64,000 nt of DNA, taken from contig MU385725.1 of NCBI GenBank assembly GCA_022497155.1, forward strand, positions 682,001 to 746,000, in the 5' to 3' direction. The DNA is from Whalleya microplaca. Lineage: Eukaryota > Ascomycota > Sordariomycetes > Xylariales > Xylariaceae. The translations under genes and the position numbers were made by a program. Shown one piece after another: positions 48,014 through 60,414 of this stretch; within the stretch, counting starts at the first letter, position 1; every line of letters starts with the position of its first letter. Under the pieces are notes generated by a model, which ran no database searches, was not told the DNA's origin, and was given only the letters and a program-made list of their open reading frames with translations.

Positions 48014-48540
48014 CCTCCCACCCGAAGCAGCATAAGGTTGTCTCCGCCGACTTACACACTAGAGAAAAGCCAGATATTCTCCGACACCCTTCGTTCGTCG
48101 CATCGCATCACATTCAGATCGACATCTATCTATCCTTCCTTCCGTCGTCGACGACAATATATCCCCGGCCGTCTGCTGGTTTGTTCGTGCAAGCCATTGC
48201 GATCTCGACCAGCCTGGGTTTTCTTCCCGGATCCAGCGTCAACATCGTAACGACTGCGCCGGACTCCATGACGCACGACAAGGTCCCCGATCTCTATGTC
48301 TGGATGCCCAGCGCACTACTATTGTCCCTTCCTTCACCTTCCGACTTAAGCTGCTAAGGATCTCTCTGCACAGCCCGTCGTGATATATCTTGTCCGCTCT
48401 CAGACGCACGACCGGGCTGCTGTTCGGCATTCTCTGTCGCAGATGGTCCTCGACAACAAACACAGCAATCCCCAAGACATCTATTACACCCGAACCACAC
48501 GAAAGAAACCCAATATTCTCATCCCAAGCAGCGTCTGATA

Positions 48541-48582
48541 TACACCCTGACAGACAGACAGATAGACAGACAGACAGACACT
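48541..48582. repeat. (CAGA)n tetranucleotide repeat
   Basis: About ten CAGA/TAGA units, 160 bp upstream of the CCR4 start codon, probably in the 5' untranslated region. Confidence 0.9.
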
Positions 48583-48739
48583 CGATATACTATTCCTCCT
48601 ACCATCTCCTCCGGCCAGCCATACCGAGCCCCATCCTGCCCAACACCAAACGCTTACCTGCTGTCGCTACTCGAACCCCACCACTACAAGCTGACAAGGT
48701 TCCCCCTATCAAACAGCCAAAGGTGGCAGATCGCAAGGC

Positions 48740-50973
48740 ATGTTTGGGCCAAATCACCAGCAAGGGCACAATTCGCGCCTGAATGGTGTCCCCGGCGGCC
48801 GGGGCATTGCGCCCCAGATGATGTACAATTTCGTGCAGCAGCCGGGGGCCCATCAACACCATACTCACCCACAGCAGCACCATCAGGGCTTACAGCAGGA
48901 TCACACGGGCCATGGTGGCGCATCCGGTTCCCTACCCCATTCCGGTTTCTCCTCGGGCCTGATGTCCAACGTCACTCCCTTCACTCCGAGTAGCCATCAG
49001 AATGGGAACACACCGGGCTCGCGTAGTGGCCAGACGCAGCAGTGTTGCGAAAACTGGAATGAGCAGCTGAAGTCGTTTAAGGAATCGGAGCGCGCTCACC
49101 AGACCATGACGGAACAACACCAACCACACTACTTCGCCAGGCTTAGGGCATCGGAGAACAAAGGCATAGGTCCAGTCATTCCACCCGCCAATTCGGCCGA
49201 CCAAGATGACGGGGAACTAGAGGATAGGGGCCGCCCCGTCAATGTGGACAAGGCTTTGGACAGACAGGACTGGCTGAACCTCGACTTCAGTGGACAGGGA
49301 TTGAAAAACATATCCGTCACACTCTTTGATCATTACGACTTTCTCACTGAACTCTACTTGGCCTCCAACAACCTGACCTTCCTGCCACGCGAGATAGGAC
49401 AACTCCGGGCACTGCGGTATCTAGACGTTTCACACAACCAGTTAAGTGAATTGCCTGCTGAGCTGGGAATGTGTACCCCCCTCCGTCAGTTACTCCTGTA
49501 CAACAACCATATACGTACAATCCCGTCCGAACTCGGGGCCCTCCATTTCCTAGACCTACTCGGAATACAAGGCAATCCTTTAGAAAATGATCAGAAGCAA
49601 AAGCTTGTGGAGCAGGGCACTAAGAAATTAATTACTTTCCTCAAGGAGAACGCACCAGGTATGGCATTGTCACTTTTTTACTATATTTTCCCCCTAATAC
49701 CATGTTCTTCTCGTCCTTATGTGTGAAATAACCCCGTTGACTCACTATGTCTCCAGTGCCTATGCCGCCTAACCCACGGGTACCGATCACCATTCAAGAG
49801 GATGTCGGGTCAGACAAGGAGCGCATCCGCGTTCTTTCCTGGAATACCCTTTGCGACAAGTATGCGACCAGTACTCAGTACGGTTATACTCCTGAGAGTG
49901 CCTTGCTATGGGAGTATCGGAGGGACAGCATCATACGGGAGTTCCACGAAAGGGATCCGGATATTATGTGTTTACAAGAAACCGCTATGGACGCTTTTGA
50001 CACATATTTTACACCTGAACTGGCCAAGGCTGGGTACAGAGGCGTGTTCTATCCGAAGACCCGCGTGAAGCACATGACGGGTAAGGACCAACAGGCTGTC
50101 GACGGGTGTTCGATCTTCTACAAGGCCGACAAGTACATCTGCTTGGACAAGCAATTGGTTGACTTCAGACAAACTGCAATCAATCGCCCAGACATGAAGT
50201 CTGCCAATGATGTCTTCAATCGCGTCATGCCGAAAGATACTGTGGCCCTCTACTGCTTTTTCGAGTCTCGGTTCACAGGAAATCGGTTCATTGTGGTCAA
50301 TGCGCACCTGTGCTGGGAGTCTTACCTCGCCGACGTGAAAGCTGTACAGACGGGTATCCTAATGGAACTGGTTACCAAGCAGTCCGAGAGATACACACGG
50401 AAACCCCCGCTTTCGATTAGCGAGAAACGGTTAAGCAGACCTCCACCGGCTGAAGGATCGGACGAAGACCCCCCTGAAGAGTATCCAGAACCTGCCCCTA
50501 GCCAGGAGTACCGCAACAATACAGACATACCTCTGCTTGTCTGCGGTGATTACAACTCGATGGCCGATAGCTCTGTGTATGAGTTATTAGAGAAGGGCCG
50601 CATACCGCCCGATCATCCCGATCTAGTTGGCCATTCCTACGGAAATTTCACAAGGGACGGCATCGAACATCCTTTCAGCTTGCGCAACGCCTACGCCCAT
50701 CTATTCGGGACCCCTGACGAGCTCCTGTTCACTAACTACACACCGACGTTCTCTGGCGTCATTGATTACATCTGGTATACTACTAATACGCTAGATGTTG
50801 TCGAGCTACTTGGACCCCCCGACTACGAATACCTTAAGCGCGTCCCAGGCTTCCCCAACTACCATTTCCCCGCCGATCACATCCAGATTATGGGCGATTT
50901 CGTATTCAAGTCCCGGAAAGACAAGAAGACGATCGGGGATCAAGAACGATCTGGTCCTTCCTCGAGGAACTAG
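48740..50973 (+). CDS. ccr4: CCR4-type poly(A) deadenylase (glucose-repressible alcohol dehydrogenase transcriptional effector)
   Basis: Catalytic subunit of the CCR4-NOT complex, which shortens mRNA poly(A) tails. Exons are 48740..49658 and 49757..50973 (98-nt intron, GTATGG donor, CTCCAG acceptor), giving 711 aa. Residues 1-130 are Gln/His/Gly-rich. Leucine-rich repeats follow at about 170-290 (WLNLDFSGQGLKNI, LTELYLASNNLTFLPREIGQL, LRYLDVSHNQLSELPAELG, LRQLLLYNNHIRTIPSELG) and contact the NOT scaffold in relatives. The endonuclease/exonuclease/phosphatase domain spans about 330-690, with SWNTLCDKYAT, CLQET (catalytic Glu), FIVVNAHLCWE, VCGDYNSM and the terminal FPADH. The tail ends SGPSSRN, as in Sordariomycete homologues. 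An in-frame stop lies about 18 codons upstream of this ATG, but relatives have a longer N-terminus, so a further 5' exon ending before about 48700 is possible. Confidence 0.93.
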
Positions 50974-51888
50974 TTACCTGGAGGATACGGACAAGGTCCT
51001 AACTTAGTAGCTGGGAAGACAGCGCTGGAGTGGTGGAGGGGCCCAAGATGAAGATGAGCTAGCTTTAGCAGGGCAACAGCGAGGCCAGCGATATGTACAT
51101 GACGACGGGACGTGGAGAGGAAAAAAAAGTTCGGCGAATCTATTCTCATAACTACTACTCTGTCTCTCTCTCTCTCTCTCTCAATCTCTGAGTTCCGTGG
51201 GGTGATGGTGGCTGGGAGGGGTGGGGTCGCGATCTTTTGGCAGGGTGGGTTGGACATCTCAAACGGGACTGGTGGTTCTGCAAACGCGGGAGTGCGGATG
51301 GTTCTTTTTAAAGCTCTCTCTCTCATCAATCGTGTTGTCGTTGATCTGATCTGATCTGATCTGATCTGAAACTTCCGTTTTTTCTCTTTTTTCTCTATTA
51401 TCTTTTCCCTCCCGCATCTCACTGCTTCTCTGCTGTTTGTGTGTGAGTGTGTGCGTATGTGTAGGCGTGTGAGTGTGTGCGTATGTGTAGGCGTGTGTGT
51501 GTGTGTGTGGGTGTAAAGGTGTAAGTAACCCTGACTTGGCTTGACTTGGCGGCCAAGTGAGTCGGTCAGAGCGTTACTTGTGTATTACCTATCTCTCCAT
51601 CCAAATGATTAAGAGACGCGATGGCGGACTGCTTTGCGGACGCCTCGTGGGCTTTCAGCGGATTATGAACTGGACGAGCCATGAATTTTCTTGTGATGTG
51701 ATGTGAGACTTGACTGTAGATGATTATTGCCCCTGACTAGGTTATACACTTAGCCTAGGATGATGTTGTTAATATAGGACAAAGTAACGAGTATAGTGAC
51801 TTGATTAGTGCAAGGTGAAGCTATAGGAAGATGGCGGAGCCCCTTATATATATATATATATATATACATATACAGGCGGCCGGGCATA
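50974..51888. other. CCR4 3' flank with simple repeats
   Basis: Holds a (CT)n run (51161..51182), a TGATC/CTGAT array (51341..51369), a 26-bp tandem duplication (51437..51495) and a (TA)n run ending at 51866. No gene. Confidence 0.6.
51437..51495. repeat. tandem duplication of a GT-rich 26-mer
   Basis: Two adjacent near-identical copies of a unit containing GAGTGTGTGCGTATGTGTAG, followed by a GT run. Confidence 0.8.
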
Positions 51889-52215
51889 CTTGCTATGGCT
51901 AATTCGCCTCCAACGCCCAGAGGGCGTTGCGCTTTAACTAGTAAAAAACCCTAGTAATATAAAAATTCCGATGTATATCAGTGGAGTATAAAAGTGACTT
52001 GACATTTAGTATAACTTATTATATAAGTCGAAGTACTTTTGTTACGTACTATCACATATTTAAAACAAGAAGATATACGCCTAACGAATCTATATTTGTC
52101 TATTAATATTTTAGGTGGTAGCGGATGTACATCGGAATTTTTTATATTACATGGGCTTTTTACTAATTAAAGCGCAACGCCCTTGGGCGTGACGAGGCGA
52201 ATTAGCCATAGCAAG
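51889..52215. mobile_element. MITE-like non-autonomous DNA element with about 90-bp terminal inverted repeats
   Basis: The 327-bp segment begins CTTGCTATGGCTAATTCGCC and ends with its reverse complement. The inverted similarity continues inward for roughly 90 bp with scattered mismatches and includes a nested inner palindrome around GGGCGTTGCGC. A TA dinucleotide lies immediately outside each end (51887..51888 and 52216..52217), as expected for a Tc1/mariner-type target duplication. The middle is AT-rich with no open frame, so it needs a transposase supplied elsewhere. No second copy was noticed in this window. Confidence 0.8.
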
Positions 52216-52217
52216 TA

Positions 52218-52826
52218 CGTAGGCCCGCACCACCCTCATCCCTATAGGGCGTATCTTAACAGATGTCAGTACAGAGATATGCTTTTTTCGTAATGGAGGA
52301 ATAGGTATATTAAGCTCGTAGCGTTAGCTACCAAAGGGCAAGTTATAAGGTCGCTAGGCTAGTATCTGCTCTCGGGATAATTCATCAAACGCCTGGGACT
52401 CGCCACTCAATATAGGCGGGCGCCAGGTAGGTTAGGCAGTAGCTAGCCCCTGAATAGACGAGCCAAATCAACCAATTGCTCTTCTTTGCCGTCCACCCTC
52501 ACACACACTACTTATCCCATGCAACGCGTCACGTTAGTGGAAAAAGGCCGGCAGCTGGCCTTGCTATCGCTTCCGGGTACCGTGGAGATAGATAGGTATG
52601 TACGACCTGCTTCACCGGCACGTCGTCGCCTCCTTCCCGCGCACGCCTAGACAAGTGAGGTACCCGTCTTCGTTTGTTATGAGATCGGCTATGTGCAAGT
52701 GCATTTCGTTAGCTCATCTATCCACTTATAGCCGTTACATCCCCCCCCCCTCCATTCATGTCCCCTATAAACCCATACCCATACTCTCCCTACCCAACAC
52801 ATAGGTAGTTGAGGTAGGTAGACTAC
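52218..52826. other. intergenic between the MITE and the broken secreted gene
   Basis: No gene supported. A C homopolymer (about 52741..52750) and TAGGTAGG runs are present. Any 3' exon of the interrupted cyanovirin-like gene would lie here. Confidence 0.4.
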
Positions 52827-53007
52827 CTACACATGCAAGAGGATAAACCAAACCAGAAAGAAACAGAACACTATACCGAGATCCATGCCGCCGTAAAACG
52901 GCACCGGGTCATCCGGGACGTCGGCGCGGCACAGCGCCGTCACGTCCGTGTAGTGCGTCGTGAACCCCGCGGTGTCGTTGTCTGGCAGCAGTGTCACCGC
53001 GCTGCAG
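52827..53007 (-). pseudogene. 3' fragment of a secreted cyanovirin-N-like gene, cut by an LTR element
   Basis: This is the downstream half of the gene whose 5' half lies at 60721..61156. Reading minus from 53007, the codons continue DDC-SAVTLLPDND and on to TALCRADV and FYGGMDL, then either run to a stop at 52827 or leave the exon at a GTATAG donor-like site (52876). Codon use and GC content match the 5' half and contrast sharply with the AT-rich insert. FYGGMDLG echoes the SSLDLN motif of the first half, as expected for the second repeat of a cyanovirin-N fold. Because the retrotransposon splits the exon, the gene is probably null. Confidence 0.7.
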
Positions 53008-53313
53008 TGTAACGAAGCCGTTACCACAGGTCTTGATTTAAAATAACAAAAGGCGTAAAAGGTAAAATACTTAGATTGATCGCTGGCTAGCAAAGAAAGA
53101 CTATCTAAGGGATAGCGAAATATAGTCCTTTTATATCTGAATAGCTTCCTAGTAAATAGGATTTAGTTGCTAAGCTATTATTCTTTGGCAACTATTTAGT
53201 TGCTAAGTTATTATTTTTTAGCAACTATTTAGTTGCTAAGCCATTATTTCTTGGCAACCAGAAATTACGTAATAACTAAATGCGGGGATATTTAAAAATG
53301 AGTGGTTATAATA
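53008..53313 (-). repeat. LTR, left copy (3' LTR of the minus-strand element)
   Basis: 306 bp starting TGTAACGAAGCCG and ending GGTTATAATA. It is equal in length to the right copy and aligns along its whole length; the differences I noticed are mainly transitions. Within it, 53163..53261 holds three tandem units of about 33 bp, each a small inverted repeat of the form GTTGCTAAG...TTAGCAAC. The left edge keeps more original G/C than the interior. Confidence 0.92.
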
Positions 53314-54769
53314 TTATTTTCCTTTTTTTATAATTTTTGTTTTTAAAAATTTTTGGGTAAGTGATTTTTTTTTTTCTTTTTTATTTTATTTTATTAATAG
53401 AGAATATATTAGGCGTTTCGAAATCTATATATCTTTATCGAAATCAAAAATCGGAACAAATAATTTGTTTATAATATATTTAAAAGTTTGGGTATCCGGT
53501 ATTACCGTATCTATTATATACTCGATTAAAAATTATATATTATAAGTATAAAAGCGTATCGTTTTATTATAAATATATATTTTTATATTACTTATATAAA
53601 AGCGGCGGAGAATTTATGGAATTATTATACAATATCGGTCGGGAAAGGGTTTATTTAAAAAAAAATCGTTATCGGTTATAAAAGGAGATTCGAAAATTAT
53701 ATAAAAAGTTTTAGCATTTTTAGGAGGAATTTCGAAAGGAGTAAATAGTTCGATTTAAATAATAAAAAAAATAATTATCTTTTCGAATAGAGGCATTACG
53801 TATATTATCCGAGCGCGAGAATGTTTTAAAACAAAAGGGAAAAGCGTTTTTGCTCGAAAAGGAGGCCTAAGATCGGGCCGAAAGAGAGGCTACGCCTAAG
53901 TCTAACGTTTAAACCGTTAAGCCGTAAATTAAATTATAAGCTGGTTTAAGTGTTATAAAGTTTTTTAATTAGTTATTAATTAACCTTTCGGGCTTTTTTA
54001 ATTAGTTTATATTTGCGGATTTAAAGTTATTAGTTTTAGGCGATCTAGGTTTTAGCGATAAAATTGCTAAATTAGGTCTTTTATATTTTTAAAGTTTTTA
54101 AAAAGTTCCTAAGTGTTTTTTTCATATAGGTAGTATTATTATTTAACAAGATATTATATCTGATTTTTAATTTTGCAAAAATCTAATATAGTCTCGATAA
54201 AATAGGTTTTTTAGTCGAAAAGTTCTTAAGTAAATTAAATAAGTGTATTTTTAGGGGCTAGTTTTAATATAAAAATATAAAAAACTAGGTAGATCCCTAT
54301 TTCGGGAAAGTCAAGTTAATAATTAGTTTCGGAAAAAACTTTAATAATCTTATATAGTTCTAACTTCTTAAAGTTTAATTTACTGCTGGTTTTTTTAGTT
54401 TTAATTTAAGGTATATTTAATCTAGAATTCTATTGTTATTTTAAGAAGTAAACTTTATTTTTTTATAAAAAAATAAGGCCCTTTATTTTTTTGGAGTTAT
54501 AATAATGTAATATACGTTATTAAATAAATTAAAGTCGGCTTTAAAATATAAAATGTAATGTTTTTATTTCTATGGCTATTTTTTTTGCTCGGGGAGCTAT
54601 AGCTATAATAACTAGGGCTTTAGTAAGTAATCTTTTTGATCGGAAGGTATCGGCTTTTTGTTTATAAACTATAATATAAGGGGAAATAGTTATATTTTTA
54701 TTAACTAAAGTATTATAAGCTATTTAAGCTAGGAAAAATAGTTTAATTTAATTATTTTATTAATAATTT

Positions 54770-55028
54770 ATATAATTGCGGAAATATTATTCCAATATCT
54801 AGTTAAGCCTTTTAATCTGTCCATTTAATTAAAGGTAATAAACTATAGAAAATTTAAGTTTAACTTTTGTTTTTTTAAAAAAACTGGTTTTAAACTTGGA
54901 AATAAATAGCTTATTATAATCGGAGATAATCTTTTGCGGTAATCCGTATTTATCGAAGAAATTTTTAATAAAAGTATAAATAAATTATTTTGCGGTATAA
55001 GTTCTTTTATAAAGAAAAAAGTATCCAT
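54770..55028 (-). pseudogene. retrotransposon integrase remnant
   Basis: Minus-strand reading gives a stretch like K-V-K-L-K-F-S-I-V-Y-Y-L followed by stop, then N-G-Q and R-L-N, recognisable as the integrase motif normally reading YHPQTDGQTERLNQ. Every departure is explained by C-to-T or G-to-A changes. An upstream open stretch (54843..55028) overlaps it in another frame. Confidence 0.75.
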
Positions 55029-56394
55029 ATTTTATAAGTCGGTTTATAATTACTTATATTTTATTATACTATACTTCTGTTACTAAATTAGTAAATAAAA
55101 GGAGAAATATAATAAAATCCCATATTATAATATACCAAATTTGGCCGGAGATCTTAATGGACTAAAATAATTTATAAGGTTTATATCTATTAGCTTTAGT
55201 TTTATTATATATAATATATTTATTAACAGTCTTTTTAACTGTCTAACGTAATTGGGGAAAATCGTAAGTAGTTTATAATCGTTTTAAGGTTTTAAAGATT
55301 TCTTGATATTTATAAAGGGCGTTTTTGTAAAAATATTAAGTAAACTTTTTTTATAAAGTTTTTAAGATATATATTTTTTTATAATAAGTTAGTATCTTAT
55401 TATTACTCGAGTTATAAGTTCTTTTTTTATATTTATTATAGGTTTAAAAAAATTTAGCTTATAGTTATTTGTTAAATTTTTTAAATATTATGCTAATATA
55501 TTATTTTAACTTTTTTAAGGGGTTTTTTATTTAAATACTTCTATTTTTCCGCGGGGTAAACATTTAAATATTTCTTTTAAAAACCTTAAGATTATAGTTA
55601 CTTTTTTTGCTAAAAATATTAGTTTAAATGTTTTCTTTTCTTTTAATATAATAAATTTTAAAATTAAATTTCGAAAAAAACGTAAGTTATATCTTTTATT
55701 TGCGACCGAGCTTTTATAAAGTTATAAATCGGGTAAGATTTTTATAGTCGGAATAAATATTAAATAGTTTTATTAATTTTAATAAAAAAGGTTTTTATTT
55801 TTTAAGTATAAAAGTAATAGTTATTAATTTTTTGTTATAAATAAGGTATTATAAAAATGGTCTTTATAAGACTTTTAAATAGTAGGCTACTAAGTATTAT
55901 TTTTTGTTATTTTTTCGTTATTTAAATATTATTTTTAATACATTATCGGAAGCGTTTATTTTTATTCGTTTAAATTTAGTTAGATTCGGAAGTCGGATTA
56001 CGGGGTTTAAAATAATTATATTTTTTAGTTTTTGGAAGGCTTTTTACGCTTTTAATAAAATTGGGAATTCTTTTTTTTGGAACTTTTTTTTCATTAGGTT
56101 TATAAAAAATATTACGATTTTCCTAAAACTAATTATTAATAGTCGGATATAATTAATAAATCCTAAAAATTTATATATATTTATAATTATAGCTGTCTTT
56201 AATACTAGCTAATCCTTAACTATAGCTAACTTAAATTTTTAAATCCGTATTTCTCCTGGAAAAATAGTAAATCCTAGAAAGTCTAATTGTTATATATACT
56301 AGATGTTTTTCTAGGCGTTAACGAGTAGGTTATTTTGCTATAGGGTTTCTAATATTGCGGCTATATGTTTTTTATATTCTCCTAAGGTTTTAAA

Positions 56395-56435
56395 ATAAAT
56401 AAGGATATCGTTTAAATAAATAAATACAAATTAGT
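56395..56435 (-). pseudogene. retrotransposon reverse transcriptase active-site remnant
   Basis: Minus-strand codons give F-V-F-I-Y-L-N-D-I-L-I-Y, the Y-x-D-D box of a Ty3/gypsy reverse transcriptase. The first catalytic Asp is replaced by Asn (GAC to AAC, a G-to-A change). The following residues (KTL-EYKKHIAAILE) match the helix after the box. The change alone would inactivate the enzyme. Confidence 0.8.
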
Positions 56436-59400
56436 TAAAGTATTTTCGGAAAATTGTTATTATTATATTCTAAAAGCTAGCTAAAACGTTATATAGTTTT
56501 TAAAATATAACTATATATTTATAATATCCGTATATTATTCGGAAAGCTATTTTCTATTCTTTTCTTTTAGCTATTTGTATTAAATAGTAGCTATCTGGGA
56601 GGTCGATAGCTATAAACTATTAAATATCGCAAATATTTTCTTTTATTATTATTATAAAAGTTAAGGGGTATTTATTTTTAATTATGCCGTTATTAAAAAT
56701 TCGGTAATTATAAATTTATTAGTATATAAGTTTTCCTTACTCATTTTATCTTATCTTACTATTTTTTATCTTTAGGACTATAATAATAGGAAATCTTATT
56801 GGGAATTTTAAAAGTTTAATATATCCTTTTGCTAGATTTTTTTAGATATTTCTTTAAAAAGTATCGGCTTTTTCTAGATTTATATAATAAATTTAGTATA
56901 GCTTTAAATAATATCCTTTTTTAAAGGGTATATAATAATCCCATTAGTTATAATTAAATAATTCATTCTTTATTTTTTCTTTAAATAAGCTTTTATACTT
57001 ATAGTATTCCTTTAAAACATTACTTAAAGAACTTTTTAATTTTTCCGGTAGTTTTAGGGTATTTTTAATAAATTATATTTATTTAAAAAATGTTATATCC
57101 CATTTAATAGTATTATTTTTCCAGTTAATATAGGGGTTACTTTTAAAAAGCTATAACATTCCTAAAATAATATTATATTTATAAATATCTATTATATCGA
57201 ATATAAGTTTTTCCGTTTTGCCTTTAATAAAAACGACTAAAAAAATAATTTCTCGAGTAATGCGTCCTTTATTATAAGTCGTTCGGCTCTTATTTACTGT
57301 TTTTAAAATATAGGGTTCTTTTTTAATTACCCAAAGTATCTAATATTCTTTTATTATAATAAGGGAAATAAAGTTTCCGTAAGATCTTAAATCGATTAAA
57401 GCTTAAAAAATTAGTTCGAAATATTTAATTATTACTTTTAGCTTTAGCTAAATTTTACGAAAAAAAATGTTTATTTTAGTTAAGGTTTTTTTTAGTAAGG
57501 CCTCTTGCTTTATTATCGGGAGCCTTAATAATTTTTTAAGTAAGTCATTTTTTTTTATTAACGAGCTTTTTAAATTAAATAGCGTTAGTACTAATCTTCC
57601 GTATAATTTTGCCACTAGTTTAGTCCTTTTTTACAGTTATCGCGGAAGATATAAATAATCGCGAAATTAATATATAAGCGTATGTCGTAATCCTTAAGTA
57701 ACTTTTAATTCTTATAAATAGGAGTTTTATTATCGGGAATTAAAAATATTTAATATTAGATTTTAAAAATAAAGTATTTCATATATTCCGGTTATCGATA
57801 AAAAATTTATGTTATAATATTATAGTTTTTATTTTTAATGTCGCGCTCGCTTTTATCTATCTGAATATTAAAGGTGATTTTTTTTGTTACGTTTAAGTAC
57901 TAGTATAAATATTTAAATTTAAAAAAAATCCATCCTATTTAGCGGATATTCTTATATTAGCGAATTTCTTAGTCTCGACTTTCGGGATTTAAGCTTTATA
58001 ATTCTTTTAATAAATTAGTTATAAAATTTTAAAAGCTTTTTTCTTTTTTCCAAATAAAAATAGCGCCGATAAGTGCGGAATTTATACTAAAGCTACTAGA
58101 GTCGAAAGAGGCTTTTTATAAAAAAACACCTATAGGTTTATTTTTATTTAATTCGGGCTTTATTTTTATTCGTAAAAATTCGTAAAGGTTATAAATAATA
58201 AAGGTGTAATATATATAACTTTTGGCTTAAACTTTTTTACTTTTTTCCGACTTTAGGTAAAAGTAATAGGCCACTAGATATTCTAGCTATTTAAAAGGGA
58301 TATTACATTAATATAAATCTTTTTTATTATTGCTAAAGTCTTTTTTTTTTCTTTTAGCTAATTTTTAGGATCGTTTTTACTTAATCGGTAAGTTTTTTTT
58401 CGGGGCTAATAATTAAAATCGATTTTACTTAATCGATAGGTTTTATAATTATCTTAAATATAAAAGAATTAATATATACTTATATAGTTTGGGGTATTTT
58501 ACGAGATTCCTATATTAGTTTCGGCAGGATATATTAAATATCTTTAATACTTTTGGTTATAGGTATATCCGAGTTTATTAGCTATACGTACGTTTAACGT
58601 TTATAAATAAAAAGGATAGGTGCGGAATTTTTCTTAAGTATAATAAGCGTAATTACCCGTATTAGGGTAAGCTTTTTTAAAAATAGTTACGACTATATAT
58701 TTATATTATAAAACGGAGTTACTATATTCAAACTTATTGTTTAAATTATAGTCGGCTTCCTCCGTTTTTTAGTAAGTAATTTATGCCTTTTTTTATAGCT
58801 GAAAAATGCTACCTTTTCGGGGTCGATTTTGATTTTTCCGTAAGGACTAATATTTATTTTTATAATATCCCTTTTTTTTATAATTAAAATATTTAATATA
58901 AAATTTATTTGTTTTAAGTTATATATTTTTAATAGTTATACTAACTTATTATTCCTTTTTTTTATTAAATGTTTTTTTAAAGTTTGAGATTAAAAAATTC
59001 TTCCGTTTTTTTTTTAAGTGTCGTTTGTATATTTGTTAATTTATTAAGATAGCTTTTTTAATATAATTATTAAACTTTTCGGGCCGTTTTTGCTTGCTTA
59101 ATTCGTCTTTTACGGGGTTTTTTAATTTTTTATAAAATAAGTAAAATAGCGACGTTTTTAATAGTTTAGTTTCGGCAATATATTATTTAAATTCTATGGC
59201 GTACTCTATTATTGATTTTTTTTGCTTTATATTATATATTACTTTTTCCGTATTATAAGTACTATTAAAATTTTTAAACATTTTTTTTAGTCTTTTTTTA
59301 AAGTTATTATATTTCTCGAAAAGTTATTTACTAATTAAAGAAACGTTATCCCTTTTAAAAAGGATATTTTTGGTTTGAGGTTTATATTAAGTTAGTGCTT

Positions 59401-60414
59401 TATCGGTTAGAAGTTATTTTATAGCGTAAATTTTCTTTCGTTCGCTATTTAAAAATCCGTTATAAAAATTTAGGTAGATTTTAGCTTAAGTAAAAAAACC
59501 TTCTAGCAACTTAAGGTTATTTCCGAACTTAGCTAGAGCTTTAGGCTTATAAGTAGATATATCGTTTTTATCGGAATCGTTAGAGTTGTAGTTATTTAAG
59601 TCTAAGGAGTCTGGATCTCCAGGTTTTCCTAATAGTTTTAAATCCTTCGGGTTAGGCTTTTTCGGGAAATCCGGCTTCTTCGGGAGATCTGGCTTTTTCG
59701 GGGGATCTAGCTTCTTTAGTTGCCCAAGTCTATTAAAAAAAGTTAGAAGAATAGCTGACGTACTAGCTATTATAAGTTATCGACTAAAAGCTCCTACTAA
59801 CTGTTATTTTTTTTGCTATTTGGTAGCTACTTTTTATTTATATTATTATTTAATTACAATCTTCTATTCGATTAACTATTAGGCTATAAGTTTTTATTTA
59901 TATTATTATTAAGCTATTTCGGCTTTTAGTTGTTATTTTATAACTCGTTTTTTTAGTTTTAAATCCGGTTTTTTTTATTACTTCCTAAAGCCGGTTTTTT
60001 TTTCGGAACTAAATTTTTTTTGTTTTTTTTTAGGGCCGGTTTTTTTTTCGGAACTAAATTCTTTTTGTTTTTACGGGTTAGTTAGAGGAAAAGACCTTTT
60101 TAGTCTAGGTATAGGTTTTTATTTGGCTTTTATTAATAAGGCTTAAAATCGGGTTTATAATAAATTTTTATATAGTTCTAGCTATTTGCTTTTTTATTTT
60201 ATTAGTTCGTTAATAAGATTATATATTTCTTTTATTAAAAGGAGATTTTTTTAAAAAGTGGTTTTTTTTTTTTTTGTTTAAGGGAATAAAATATTATTAT
60301 TTTATAAGATTTTTTTTACTATTAAAGGCTATGATTATGCCCTAATTTAAGCGAGTGAGTTATTTGATTTATTTGTAGTTCTTTTTCTGTCTTTTAATTA
60401 AAAAGCGATTAAAA

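Larger units (their letters stand above)
42435..48739. other. 6.3-kb gene-free region upstream of CCR4
   Basis: No protein gene supported. It holds pyrimidine tracts 300-550 bp upstream of the methyltransferase start, a (GT)n run (43151..43178), (GCTT)n (44503..44527), GTAT repeats near 44862..44882 and 44931..44946, and CTTTTTCTT/CT tracts (47823..47860 and 47992..48013) next to the CCR4 gene. The last kilobase is CT-rich and looks like a long leader or promoter region. Confidence 0.5.

Noticed and set aside
55904..57658. Phe/Ile/Asn-rich plus-strand frames inside the AT-rich element
   Set aside because: Produced by RIP-driven AT bias on the antisense strand; the readable motifs are on the minus strand.
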